This document shows positions 56,324 through 64,000 of a stretch of 64,000 bases of DNA, in pieces. Below the pieces are notes generated by a model. The model made no database searches and was not told where the DNA came from. It saw only the letters and a program-made list of their open reading frames with translations. Positions within the stretch are counted from its first letter, which is position 1. Every line of letters begins with the position of its first letter. The stretch is from Alteriqipengyuania halimionae (GTDB taxonomy: Bacteria; Pseudomonadota; Alphaproteobacteria; Sphingomonadales; Sphingomonadaceae). A program made the translations under genes and the position numbers. The stretch is taken from positions 2,205,001 to 2,269,000 of the forward strand of contig NZ_WTYR01000001.1 of the NCBI RefSeq assembly GCF_009827575.1, given 5' to 3'.

Positions 56324-56351
56324 AAGGCGACGGCGATCCCGTCGCCTTTTT
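56324..56351 (+). terminator. Rho-independent terminator after the M23 gene
   Basis: A ten-base stem, AAGGCGACGG (56324-56333) with CCGTCGCCTT (56339-56348), five-base loop, followed by a run of T ending at 56351. It should stop the M23 transcript. Confidence 0.88.
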
Positions 56352-56384
56352 CGTGCGCGCTGCCTGGTCTGCAGTGAATCCTCC

Positions 56385-56426
56385 TTGCGCGATTTAATCG
56401 CTCGGTTAAACTCCCTCGCAAGGGAG
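56385..56426 (+). promoter_or_regulatory. Promoter, inverted repeat and ribosome-site hairpin of the acyl-CoA synthetase
   Basis: TTGCGC (56385-56390), 16 bases, and TAAACT (56407-56412) form a plausible promoter. Within it TTTAA (56393-56397) and TTAAA (56406-56410) are inverted repeats spaced by eight bases, a possible regulator site. Next, CTCCCT (56411-56416) and AGGGAG (56421-56426) with loop CGCA form a hairpin that holds the ribosome site of the ATG at 56434. Confidence 0.4.
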
Positions 56427-56433
56427 AGAAAAC

Positions 56434-57975
56434 ATGCATCCATCGGTTCACGCGGCGAGCCAGCCGGACAAGCCTGCGCTGATCATGGCCGGGTCGTGCG
56501 AGACGCTCACCTATGCCGAACTCGAAGCGCAATCGAACCGGGTCGCGCAATTGCTACGCGATCGCGGGGTCGGGATCGAGGATCCGGTCGCGATCTGCCT
56601 CGACAACGATGCGATGTATTATCCGCTCGCCTGGGGCATCAATCGCGCCGGGGGGCTGATGGTTGCGATCTCCAACCGGCTGACCGCGCCCGAAATCTGC
56701 TACATCCTCAAGGATAGCGGCGCGAAGCTGCTGTTCTGCACCGAAAAGCAGGCCGAGCTGTTCGATGCGGTGGCGAAGGATTGCGGCGGCGTGCCGCAAT
56801 TGCGCGTGGGCGGAGAGGGCGAGCGCGATCTCGCGGCGGCGCTTAGCGCTATGCCGACAGAGCCGATCGCCGACGAACGCGCGGGCTCCGACATGCTTTA
56901 TTCCAGCGGCACCACCGGCCAGCCCAAGGGCGTGCGCCTGCCGTTGCCAGACGAGCCCGAGCTGACCGCGCCCAATGCGATGATCGGCCTCGCCACCATG
57001 GCCTTCGGGATCAAACCCGACAGCGTCTATCTTTCGCCTGCTCCGCTCTATCACGCCGCGCCCCTGCGCTGGTCGATGACAATCCAGCGGTTGGGCGGCA
57101 CGGTGGTGGTGATGGAGAAGTTCGATCCCGAACGCGCGCTCGCCGTGATCGAGGAGCACGAGGTCACCGACGCGCAATTCGTGCCGACCCATTTCGTCCG
57201 TATGCTCAAGCTGCCCGGCGAAATCCGCGCGAAATATGACGCCTCGAGCCTGCGCTGCGCGATCCACGCCGCCGCGCCGTGTCCGGTGCCGGTGAAGGAA
57301 GCGATGATCGACTGGTGGGGCCCGGTCCTGTTCGAATATTATGCCGGGACCGAAGGCAATGGTTTCACCTTCATCAATTCGACCGATTGGCAGGAGCGCA
57401 AGGGCTCGGTCGGCAAGGCGGTGATCGGCACGGTCCGCATCTGCGACGAGCATGGCGACGAAGTGCTGCATGGCGAGGAAGGCCAGGTCTTCTTCTCCGA
57501 CGGCAAGCCGTTCTCCTACCACAACGATCCCGACAAGACCGCCGACGCCACCAACAAGCATGGCTGGACCTCGCTCGGCGATGTCGGACGGCAGGACGAG
57601 GACGGCTTCCTCTACCTGACCGACCGCAAGAGCTTCATGATCATCTCTGGCGGGGTTAACATCTACCCGCAGGAGATCGAGAACCTGCTGGTGACCCACG
57701 ACAAGGTGGCCGATGCCGCGGTGATCGGCGCGCCCGACGACGATCTGGGCGAGAAGGTCGTCGCGGTGGTCCAGCCGGTCGACATGGCGCTGGTGGAGGG
57801 TGACGCGGGCGAGGCGCTGGAGGAAGAGCTCTGTGCCTTCCTCGGCGAGCGGCTCAGCCGGGTGAAGATGCCCCGCCAGATCGATTTCCGCGCCGAGCTC
57901 CCGCGCGAACCCACCGGCAAGCTCTACAAGCGCCTGCTGCGAGACGAATATCGCGACGCGGCGAAGGCCGGGTAA
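56434..57975 (+). CDS. AMP-forming acyl-CoA synthetase
   Basis: 513 aa, ANL superfamily. ATP loop SSGTTGQPKGVRLPLP, core YYAGTEGNGF, hinge LTDRKSFMIISGGVNIYPQE and catalytic Lys in REPTGKLYKR. It activates a carboxylic acid to its CoA ester; acid type is not evident, but medium/long-chain or aromatic acids are usual for close relatives. AAGGGAGAGAAAAC precedes the ATG. It is preceded by its own probable promoter. Confidence 0.9.
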   Translation: MHPSVHAASQPDKPALIMAGSCETLTYAELEAQSNRVAQLLRDRGVGIEDPVAICLDNDAMYYPLAWGINRAGGLMVAISNRLTAPEICYILKDSGAKLLFCTEKQAELFDAVAKDCGGVPQLRVGGEGERDLAAALSAMPTEPIADERAGSDMLYSSGTTGQPKGVRLPLPDEPELTAPNAMIGLATMAFGIKPDSVYLSPAPLYHAAPLRWSMTIQRLGGTVVVMEKFDPERALAVIEEHEVTDAQFVPTHFVRMLKLPGEIRAKYDASSLRCAIHAAAPCPVPVKEAMIDWWGPVLFEYYAGTEGNGFTFINSTDWQERKGSVGKAVIGTVRICDEHGDEVLHGEEGQVFFSDGKPFSYHNDPDKTADATNKHGWTSLGDVGRQDEDGFLYLTDRKSFMIISGGVNIYPQEIENLLVTHDKVADAAVIGAPDDDLGEKVVAVVQPVDMALVEGDAGEALEEELCAFLGERLSRVKMPRQIDFRAELPREPTGKLYKRLLRDEYRDAAKAG

Positions 57976-58322
57976 GCCCCGGCAGCGCAACCCTAATGGC
58001 CTCCCGAGGGTGACAAAGGCGACACCGTGTCACTTTTGCCCTCTGCGGCTTTCAGTGGATAGTTCAGCCCTTTAGCGGCGAAATTGTGTGTCGACGGACA
58101 CAGGTGGCGGGCCGCAAAACGAGCGCGAGCCGTCGACAATGGAAAAAAACTGATCGCCTCTTATCCGATTTGCCCGCAGTAGGAAAATTGCCCGCTTGGC
58201 GAGAAAGGGGCGCGCCGGAGCGGGTGGTCGAGCCGAGCTGAACCCACGGAAAAGGTCGGCCTGGCCCCAATGTCGCCGTTCACTGAACGCCGTCACTCGA
58301 AAGCGCTCGCACGCCAATCGGT
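57976..58322. other. Intergenic region with palindromes
   Basis: 347 bases between the acyl-CoA synthetase and copB with no supported gene. Two inverted repeats share a GTGTC/GACAC core: GTGACA (58010-58015) with TGTCAC (58028-58033), enclosing GACACCGTGTC; and TGTGTC (58087-58092) with GACACA (58097-58102). GGGCAA occurs twice as a direct repeat about 20 bases apart (near 58170-58195, complementary strand). It marks the left edge of the copper module. Short reading frames here look random. Confidence 0.45.
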
Positions 58323-59312
58323 CTAGAACCATATCCTCAGGCCGAGCACTGCTTTCAGCCCGTCAGGGCTTTCACCTGCGGCGCGCGCAATATCGGCGGT
58401 TTCGCCCAGCTTGGCTTCGTACTCAAAGCCTACATAGGGCGCGAATTCGGGGGCGATTTCGTATCGCAACCGCAGCCCCGGCTCGACCTTCGTGATACCT
58501 GCACCGATCTCGCGGTCTGGCACGTCCTGCGCGGCAAACGCCGCCTCGATGCGAGGCTGTAGGATCAGTCGCTGCGTGATCTTCTGGTCGTATTCGGCCT
58601 CGATCCTGCCCGTCAGGTCGCCCCGGTCGGACAGGAAGATCGCGCCGTCGACATGGAACATGTAGGGCGCAAGGGCCTGCACGCCGAGCACGAGATGCGT
58701 GAGATTATCGGGTTCGGGATCGAATCGCACGCCCGCCTGCAAATCGAAGAAAGGCCCGATCGCGCGGCTGTAGAGTGCCTGTATTTCGGCGTCTTCCAGT
58801 TCACTGCCAAAGCCGCCTTCGCCTTCGGTCTTGAAAACGAAGCGGTTGATGTCGCCGCCATACCAGCCCTGAGCATCCCACAAATAGCCGTCTTCGCCTC
58901 CATCCGCCGCGATGCGTGCTTCGAGCCGTTCAACCAGAATCATGCCGGTGGTCATGCCGCCATTCTCGCGCGCCAGTTGCGCGCGCGACGGCTCCATCGC
59001 TTTACGCCCCCAGATGGCATCGGCAGCGTGGCGCGGCCCTTCGAGCGCGCGTGCGGGCACAGCATCCTCTGGCGCGGCACCAGGAGCGGACTTGTCGGAC
59101 ATCCCGCCGTGCGAGCCATGATCCATGCCCGTCTTGGACACGCCTTCCTTCGGATCATCCTTTCGCGGGCATTGCTCGGGCGGAAGGTGTCCCATCGCGC
59201 AGTGATCCGCCTCCGACTGTGCGGCAGGCTTTTCTCCATGGGCCGCGTGGTCCTGCGCCGCGAGCGGACTGGCAGCGAGCATCGCCCCGGCAAGCAGTGC
59301 GAGGCGGATCAT
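58323..59312 (-). CDS. copB: Outer-membrane copper resistance protein B
   Basis: 329 aa. A signal peptide (about 20 residues) is followed by a Met/His-rich stretch (about 22-95, with HAAHGEK, HCAMGH, MDHGSHGGM) and a beta-rich CopB/PcoB domain (about 100-329) ending in LGLRIWF, a Phe-terminated barrel sequence. It is expected to bind copper in the outer membrane. The ATG overlaps the copA stop by four bases. Confidence 0.92.
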   Translation of the reverse strand: MIRLALLAGAMLAASPLAAQDHAAHGEKPAAQSEADHCAMGHLPPEQCPRKDDPKEGVSKTGMDHGSHGGMSDKSAPGAAPEDAVPARALEGPRHAADAIWGRKAMEPSRAQLARENGGMTTGMILVERLEARIAADGGEDGYLWDAQGWYGGDINRFVFKTEGEGGFGSELEDAEIQALYSRAIGPFFDLQAGVRFDPEPDNLTHLVLGVQALAPYMFHVDGAIFLSDRGDLTGRIEAEYDQKITQRLILQPRIEAAFAAQDVPDREIGAGITKVEPGLRLRYEIAPEFAPYVGFEYEAKLGETADIARAAGESPDGLKAVLGLRIWF

Positions 59313-61021
59313 GCGCCGTCTCCTGCGGGGAAAGGTCGCACGGTCACCACCTGCATCATCCCTGCATGCATGTGGTAGAGCAGGTGGCAGTGGAAGGCCC
59401 AGTCGCCCGGCTCGTTCGCGGTCAGGTCGAAAGTAGCAGTGCCGCCGGGTTGCACGATCACCGTATGCTTCAGCGGCTGGTGCATATGGTCCGCACCGTT
59501 GACCAGTTCGAAGAAATGGCCGTGCAGATGGATCGGGTGCGCCATCATGGTGTCGTTGACCAGCTTCACCCGCACCCGCTCGTCGTAGCCGAAGCGGATC
59601 GGTTCGTCGGTCACGGCGGTGAACTTCTTGCCGTCGAAGCTCCACATGTAGCGTTCCATATTGCCCGTGAGGTGGATCTCCATCTCGCGGTCCACACTGC
59701 GGTGCGGGTTCATCCGCTTCGCCTTGAGGTCGGTGTAGCGCAGCACGCGATGGGGCACCTCATCGAGACCGAGGCCGGGGAAATTCATTCGGTCCATCGG
59801 CATCGGTGCGATCATGTCGACACCCGGACCGACTTTCACATCCTCGGGCACGAGCGACTTGTCGCGCATCGCGTGATCCATGCCGCCGCTCATCGCTTCG
59901 GCGCCTTCCATCCCGGCCATGCCCGAATGGTCCATCATGCCCATATCGACCATGGACAGCGTCGGGATTTCGCGCAGCGGAGGCGGGGTCGCACGGTGGC
60001 CCTCGTGGCTCGTCAGGCTGGCGACGCCCATGCCGCTGCGGTCCATCGCCTCGGCCACGATCGCATGGCTGCCGTCGGGCGGGGTGACGATGACGTCGTA
60101 GGTTTCGGCCACACCGATCTGGAACTCGTCCACCTCGACCGGGTCCACATCCTGTCCGTCGGCGGCGATTACGGTCATCGGCATGCCCGGCAGCCGCACG
60201 TTGAAGAAGGTCATCGCCGATCCATTGATGACGCGCAGCCGCACCCGCTCGCCGGGGTTGAACGCGAGTTGCAGGTCGTCCTGCGGTCCGTGCCCGTTGA
60301 TGAGGAAGGTGTAGGTGGTGCCCGTCACATCGGAGATGTCGCGCGGATTCATGCGCATCTTGCCCCACATGCGCCGCATCTCGCCCGACATATCGCCCTC
60401 GGTCGCGGTCTGCATCTGGCGCTGGAAGTAATGCTCGCCAACCTTCAGCTTGCGCATGATCTCGTGCGGATGCATCGGCGTGAACTCGGACAGCAGCACC
60501 ACATAGTCGCGATCGTAGCGCGGGTCGGGCTCTGCGCTTTCGACGATGATCGGGCCATAGTGCCCCGCCTGTTCCTGCAAGCCGGAGTGTGAGTGCCACC
60601 AGTAGGTGCCGGTCTGCCGGATCGGGAATTCGTACGTGAAACGCTCGCCAGGCCCGATGCCGGGGAAGCTGACGCCGGGCACGCCGTCGAACTCGAAGGG
60701 CACCAGCAGGCCATGCCAGTGGATCGAGCTGTCCACGTCGAGATTGTTAGTGACATGAATGCGCGCGTTCTGCCCTTCGCGCAGCCGCAACAGCGGGCCC
60801 GGCACCGTGCCGTTGACCGCGACCGCATGCCCCGACCGACCACCGGTGGTGAAGTGGTGGTCGCCGATCGCGAGCTGGATGCCCTCGCCCGATACTTCCC
60901 CAAATCCGTTTTTCGCATGGGTCAATGAAGCGCCGCGTGCCCATGCGGGCATCGGAAGCGCACAGGTTGCGGCAAGCGCAGCGGTGCTGCGAATGAGGTT
61001 GCGACGCGAGAGTGAGGGCAT
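59309..61021 (-). CDS. copA: Periplasmic multicopper oxidase CopA
   Basis: 570 aa. Tat signal: SRRNLIRSTAALAATCALP. Copper ligands: HWHGLLVP (type 2/3), WWHSHSGLQ, HPIHLHGHFF and HCHLLYHMHAGM (type 1 Cys-His-Met). A Met/His-rich segment (about residues 355-385, MDHSGMAGM and GGMDHAM) is typical of CopA and binds extra copper. It oxidises Cu(I) to the less toxic Cu(II). The start is ATG 61021; the divergent csoR gene begins 77 bases away with one shared operator between them. Confidence 0.95.
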   Translation of the reverse strand: MPSLSRRNLIRSTAALAATCALPMPAWARGASLTHAKNGFGEVSGEGIQLAIGDHHFTTGGRSGHAVAVNGTVPGPLLRLREGQNARIHVTNNLDVDSSIHWHGLLVPFEFDGVPGVSFPGIGPGERFTYEFPIRQTGTYWWHSHSGLQEQAGHYGPIIVESAEPDPRYDRDYVVLLSEFTPMHPHEIMRKLKVGEHYFQRQMQTATEGDMSGEMRRMWGKMRMNPRDISDVTGTTYTFLINGHGPQDDLQLAFNPGERVRLRVINGSAMTFFNVRLPGMPMTVIAADGQDVDPVEVDEFQIGVAETYDVIVTPPDGSHAIVAEAMDRSGMGVASLTSHEGHRATPPPLREIPTLSMVDMGMMDHSGMAGMEGAEAMSGGMDHAMRDKSLVPEDVKVGPGVDMIAPMPMDRMNFPGLGLDEVPHRVLRYTDLKAKRMNPHRSVDREMEIHLTGNMERYMWSFDGKKFTAVTDEPIRFGYDERVRVKLVNDTMMAHPIHLHGHFFELVNGADHMHQPLKHTVIVQPGGTATFDLTANEPGDWAFHCHLLYHMHAGMMQVVTVRPFPAGDGA

Positions 61022-61062
61022 GGTCGGCCTGTCTGCGATTGATTCGGCGAACGCTGCTATAT

Positions 61063-61079
61063 ATACCCCCATAGGGTAT
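61063..61079. promoter_or_regulatory. CsoR-type operator between copA and csoR
   Basis: ATACCCCCATAGGGTAT: inverted arms ATACCC and GGGTAT with a five-base spacer, the pattern of CsoR-family operators (G-tract flanked by TAC/GTA). It lies midway in the 77-base divergent region, with TATA-like -10 sequences on either side, so one bound repressor could shut off both copAB and csoR. Confidence 0.75.
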
Positions 61080-61098
61080 TACAATTGGACCTTGCGCA

Positions 61099-61368
61099 AT
61101 GGCGGACGCGAAAACAGCGAAAATCAACCGGCTGAACCGGATCGCGGGCCAGGTGCGCGGTATCAGCCAGATGGTCGAGGATGACCGTTACTGCATCGAC
61201 ATCCTGCACCAGATGCAGGCGGTGAAATCCGCGCTCGCGAAGGTCGAGACGCAGGTTCTGAAGGATCATGCCGCCTGCTGCGTGGCCGAAGCCATCGCCA
61301 GCGGCGACGAAGCCGACCAGCGCGAGAAGTTTGAAGAACTGGTCGACCTGTTCGCCAAACGGCGCTGA
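61099..61368 (+). CDS. csoR: Copper-sensing CsoR-family repressor
   Basis: 89 aa all-helical CsoR/RcnR family protein. Cys32 (RYCID), His57 and Cys61 (KDHAACCV) match the Cu(I)-binding Cys-His-Cys set of CsoR by spacing (25 and 4 residues), which argues for copper rather than nickel or formaldehyde. Cu(I) binding releases it from DNA. It is divergent to copAB and convergent with the DUF305 gene. Confidence 0.93.
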   Translation: MADAKTAKINRLNRIAGQVRGISQMVEDDRYCIDILHQMQAVKSALAKVETQVLKDHAACCVAEAIASGDEADQREKFEELVDLFAKRR

Positions 61369-61382
61369 CGGTCCCAGGCGCG

Positions 61383-61970
61383 CTAGGGCGCTTGAAGGCC
61401 GACATCCTCGCGTGCCTCGCGACGAAGCCCCTCGGTCAACTCGGCGCTTCGCGGTGGCAGTGCCTCGCCGCTTCCCTGTTCCCCATTCTGTTCGATTTCT
61501 TCGAGCAGCATCTCCATCTGCGCGATTTCCTTCACCTGCGCCTCGATGATCGCATCGGCGAGTTCCCGAACGCGGGGATCGCTGATTTCTGCGCGACGAC
61601 TGGTCAGCACAGCGATGGAATGATGCGGAATCATCGCCTTCATCCACGCCTCGTCGTCGACCGTAGCCTGACTGCGGACGAGAAAGAGAAACAGCACGAA
61701 GCCCAGCACCGCGCCTGCCATGACAAGCACCTTGGTCATCAGCGTGCGATACATGCCCCACATGAAGCCGAGCATGATGACGATCATCGCCATGCCCATC
61801 ATCAGCGCCATCCACATGCGGGTCTGGCTGAACCAGACATGCCCCGGCTCATAGACGTTCGAGTATTTGAGCACGAACATCGTGACGATCGAGGTCGCGA
61901 TCATCGCCGCAAAAATCGTCCATTTGCTCTGGTGAGCCCCTTCGGTGGTGGTCGTGTTCTCGTTCGCCAT
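61383..61970 (-). CDS. Membrane DUF305 protein of the copper module
   Basis: 195 aa. About three to four membrane helices in the first 110 residues (WTIFAAMIATSIVTMFV, ALMMGMAMIVIMLGFMWGM, TLMTKVLVMAGAVLGFVLF), then a DUF305 domain with MIPHHSIAVLTS and helix EIAQMEMLLEEI. Proteins of this kind are common in metal-resistance loci, possibly copper binding at the outer face. AGGAGG precedes the ATG. Its upstream inverted repeat matches the CsoR operator. Confidence 0.88.
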   Translation of the reverse strand: MANENTTTTEGAHQSKWTIFAAMIATSIVTMFVLKYSNVYEPGHVWFSQTRMWMALMMGMAMIVIMLGFMWGMYRTLMTKVLVMAGAVLGFVLFLFLVRSQATVDDEAWMKAMIPHHSIAVLTSRRAEISDPRVRELADAIIEAQVKEIAQMEMLLEEIEQNGEQGSGEALPPRSAELTEGLRREAREDVGLQAP

Positions 61971-61990
61971 TTGCGCCTCCTCTAGTGAAA

Positions 61991-62009
61991 ATACACCCCC
62001 CCGGGGTAT
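61991..62009 (-). promoter_or_regulatory. Second CsoR-type operator before the DUF305 gene
   Basis: ATACACCCCCCCGGGGTAT: ATAC and GTAT ends around a C/G tract, closely like the operator at 61063-61079. It stands 21-39 bases upstream of the DUF305 ATG and overlaps its probable promoter, so CsoR may also control this gene. Confidence 0.65.
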
Positions 62010-62159
62010 TCGGTTCCTAGAATGAGCAAACGGCTGCGCCTGCTTTACGCCCGCATATTCGGTTTTTTGATTTTGCGCGCAGAACGGGGATGGCCGCTAT
62101 CGGACCTTCCGGTCGAACTGCCTGTCTCATTCGGAAAGAGCCGAAATTTGCGGAAACAG

Positions 62160-63047
62160 CTATTCCTTGAGCAGCCGCTCCGCGATCTTGCGGACATCGG
62201 CGCCCATGTCGTCGCGCTCCAGCGCCAGCGCCAGGGTGGCTTCGACGAAGCCGATCTTGCTGCCGCAATCGTAGCGCGCGCCGTCAAAGGTGACCGCGTG
62301 GAAAGGCTGGGTGCCGATCATCTTGGCCATCGCGTCGGTTAGCTGGATTTCGCCGCCTGCGCCCTTTTCCTGGTGTTCGAGCGTGCGCATCACTTCGGGC
62401 TGGAGGATGTAGCGGCCCGAAATGATCTTGTTCGACGGGGCCTCTGCCACCGGCGGTTTCTCGACCAGGCCGGTGACTTCGGTAAGCGTGTCGGACACCG
62501 TCTCGCCGGGTGCGATCACCCCATAGCTCGAGACCTTTTCCTGCGGCACTTCGAGCACCGAGATCAGATTGCCGCCGACCTGGTCGTAGGCCTCGACCAT
62601 CTGCTTCATGCAGCCGGTGCCGCGCTTATGGCCGATCATCAGTTCGTCGGGCAGGAAGATCGCGAAGGGTTCGTCGCCCACGATCGCGCGCGCGCACCAG
62701 ATCGCGTGGCCGAGCCCCAGCGGCACCTGCTGGCGCACGGTGATGATATCGCCGGGGGTGAAGCGGGAGGAATCGAGCACGGACATATCCTTGCCCCGCT
62801 CGTCCATCGTCGCTTCGAGTTCGTAGGCGATGTCGAAATGCTCGACGATTGCAGTCTTCCCGCGGCCGGTGACGAAGATCATCTGCTCGATCCCGGCCTC
62901 GCGCGCTTCGTCCACCGCATACTGGATCAGCGGCCGGTCGACGATCGGGAGCAATTCCTTGGGGATTGCCTTGGTCGCTGGAAGAAACCTGGTGCCGAGC
63001 CCCGCGACGGGGAAAACGGCTTTGCGGATCGGTTTTTTTGCAGCCAT
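62160..63047 (-). CDS. galU: UTP-glucose-1-phosphate uridylyltransferase
   Basis: 295 aa. Nucleotidyltransferase fold: VFPVAGLGTRFLPATKAIPK (UTP-binding loop and Lys), VDEAREAGIEQMIFVTGRGK, FLPDELMIG and the TGLVEKP motif. It makes UDP-glucose for polysaccharides. The start gives MAAKKPIRKAVFPVAGL. It is divergent to murA across 82 bases. The 189 bases between galU and the DUF305 start hold no supported gene, only small hairpins without T-runs. Confidence 0.96.
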   Translation of the reverse strand: MAAKKPIRKAVFPVAGLGTRFLPATKAIPKELLPIVDRPLIQYAVDEAREAGIEQMIFVTGRGKTAIVEHFDIAYELEATMDERGKDMSVLDSSRFTPGDIITVRQQVPLGLGHAIWCARAIVGDEPFAIFLPDELMIGHKRGTGCMKQMVEAYDQVGGNLISVLEVPQEKVSSYGVIAPGETVSDTLTEVTGLVEKPPVAEAPSNKIISGRYILQPEVMRTLEHQEKGAGGEIQLTDAMAKMIGTQPFHAVTFDGARYDCGSKIGFVEATLALALERDDMGADVRKIAERLLKE

Positions 63048-63129
63048 GGCGGGAGGATAGGCCGTGCCGCGCTCCTGCGCAACTTGCCGCGCAACTTGCC
63101 CGTTGCGCGCAAGCCGCTAAAGCCGCTGC

Positions 63130-64000
63130 ATGGACAAACTGATCATTACCGGTGGCAGGAAGCTCGAAGGGGAAATCCCGATTTCGGGTGCCAAGAATGC
63201 CGCACTCACCCTGATTCCCTGCGCCTTGCTGACCGACGAGCCGCTGACGCTGCGCAATCTGCCGCGTCTCGCCGATATCGACGGCTTCCAGCATCTGATG
63301 ACGCAATTCGGCGTGTCGCATTCGATCGCCGGTCGCCGGCCGGAAGATTTCGGGCGCGTGGTCACGCTCGAAGCGATGCGGATCACCTCCACCGTCGCGC
63401 CTTACGATCTCGTGCGCAAGATGCGCGCGTCGATCCTCGTGCTCGGCCCGATGCTGGCGCGGATGGGCGAGGCAACCGTCTCGCTGCCCGGCGGCTGCGC
63501 GATCGGCAATCGCCCGATCGACCTCCACCTGAAAGTCCTCGAGGCGATGGGCGCCGAGATCGAGCTCGCCTCCGGTTACGTCAAGGCGAGTGCGCCCGAT
63601 GGCGGATTGCCGGGCGGCAATTACGATTTTCCCTCGGTTACCGTCGGCGCGACAGAAAACGCGCTCATGGCCGCCGCGCTTGCGACCGGGACGACCCGTC
63701 TCGGCAATGCCGCGCGCGAACCCGAGATCGTGGACCTGTGCAATCTGCTCGTCGCGATGGGCGCGGAAATCGAGGGGATCGGCACGTCCGACCTGGTGAT
63801 CCACGGCCAGCCCTCGCTCAACGGCGCGACCTATTCGGTCATGCCCGACCGGATCGAGGCCGGCTCCTATGCCTGCGCTGCGGCGATCACCGGCGGCAAC
63901 GTCCTGCTCAAGGGTGCCCGCGCCAACGAGATGAACGCCACCAGCCACGCCCTGCGCAATGCCGGGGTGACGGTGGAAGAGGAAGGCAAGGGCCTGCGGG
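63130..64000 (+). CDS. murA: UDP-GlcNAc 1-carboxyvinyltransferase, 5' part
   Basis: First 290 residues; the gene runs off the right edge of the window. MurA transfers enolpyruvate to UDP-GlcNAc, the first committed step of peptidoglycan synthesis, and is the fosfomycin target. [20 protein letters not shown] with Lys22-Asn23 of the active site, and catalytic Cys123 in [16 protein letters not shown], are intact; [15 protein letters not shown] follows. The Cys predicts normal fosfomycin sensitivity of the enzyme. Confidence 0.96.
   Translation, partial: MDKLIITGGRKLEGEIPISGAKNAALTLIPCALLTDEPLTLRNLPRLADIDGFQHLMTQFGVSHSIAGRRPEDFGRVVTLEAMRITSTVAPYDLVRKMRASILVLGPMLARMGEATVSLPGGCAIGNRPIDLHLKVLEAMGAEIELASGYVKASAPDGGLPGGNYDFPSVTVGATENALMAAALATGTTRLGNAAREPEIVDLCNLLVAMGAEIEGIGTSDLVIHGQPSLNGATYSVMPDRIEAGSYACAAAITGGNVLLKGARANEMNATSHALRNAGVTVEEEGKGLR

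Noticed and set aside
58010-58033. Palindrome considered as a dif or attachment site
   Set aside because: Lacks the conserved dif core, and no recombinase or integrase gene is nearby.
58842-60592. Long frame opposite copA/copB with His-rich sequence
   Set aside because: His richness mirrors the Met/His codons of copA and copB on the other strand; no domain is visible.
62022-62342. A 106-codon frame between the DUF305 gene and galU
   Set aside because: More than half overlaps galU antisense, and the N-terminal part has no family likeness or good ribosome site.

Overview
The window is a compact, GC-rich bacterial chromosome segment. Its proteins and gene neighbourhoods look like an alphaproteobacterium of the order Sphingomonadales, most like the Erythrobacteraceae. 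That assignment rests on recognising proteins by eye (dxs, purH, ihfB, the 1577-aa NAD-glutamate dehydrogenase, a CYP153-like P450, a TSUP permease); no database search was run. Genes are tightly packed, many share 1- or 4-base stop/start overlaps, and there are no phages, transposases, CRISPR arrays or rRNA genes.

Left part (1-16.9 kb): a frameshifted, truncated secreted protein; a DUF305 plus LVIVD fusion; alanine dehydrogenase; a membrane GGDEF protein; an acyl-CoA dehydrogenase/MaoC pair; rpe, heparinase II/III and purH; a 40-aa membrane protein overlapping a lipoprotein MsrA; a Zur-type regulator; and dxs. From 16.2 to 22.1 kb a leftward block holds an NnrU-like protein, an FKBP, two translationally coupled amidohydrolases (only one with metal ligands) and a POT-family peptide transporter. 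This suggests peptide or cyclic dipeptide use. Next come a GntR regulator, ihfB, tRNA-Leu(TAA) and a double-PilZ protein.

Middle (24-46 kb): a three-gene cassette (FAD mutase/oxidase-like protein, GtrA flippase, GT-C-like membrane protein) that may build and use a lipid-linked sugar; MsrB; a CYP153-like P450 behind an ABC exporter; QueG overlapping tail to tail with a ferredoxin reductase that could serve the P450; the large glutamate dehydrogenase; a DUF898/M48/hydrolase/TPR operon; and a four-gene operon of two membrane proteins, an XRE regulator and a 40-aa lipoprotein.

Right part (44-64 kb): a PhoD-like phosphatase, then thrS preceded by a 22-codon leader with seven consecutive threonine codons and a promoter placed so that the transcript would start at the leader AUG. 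After this come a TSUP permease with an apparent CTG start, agmatine deiminase and an M28 peptidase, glnE-bcp, an M23 peptidase with a long structured leader, an acyl-CoA synthetase, a copper module (copB, copA, csoR, a membrane DUF305 protein) with two matching inverted-repeat operators, galU and the 5' part of murA.

Themes: amino-acid nitrogen control (ald, gdh, glnE, aguA), metal and redox stress (csoR/copAB, zur, msrA, msrB, bcp), and envelope biogenesis (dxs, galU, murA, M23). The most striking regulatory element is the threonine leader before thrS.
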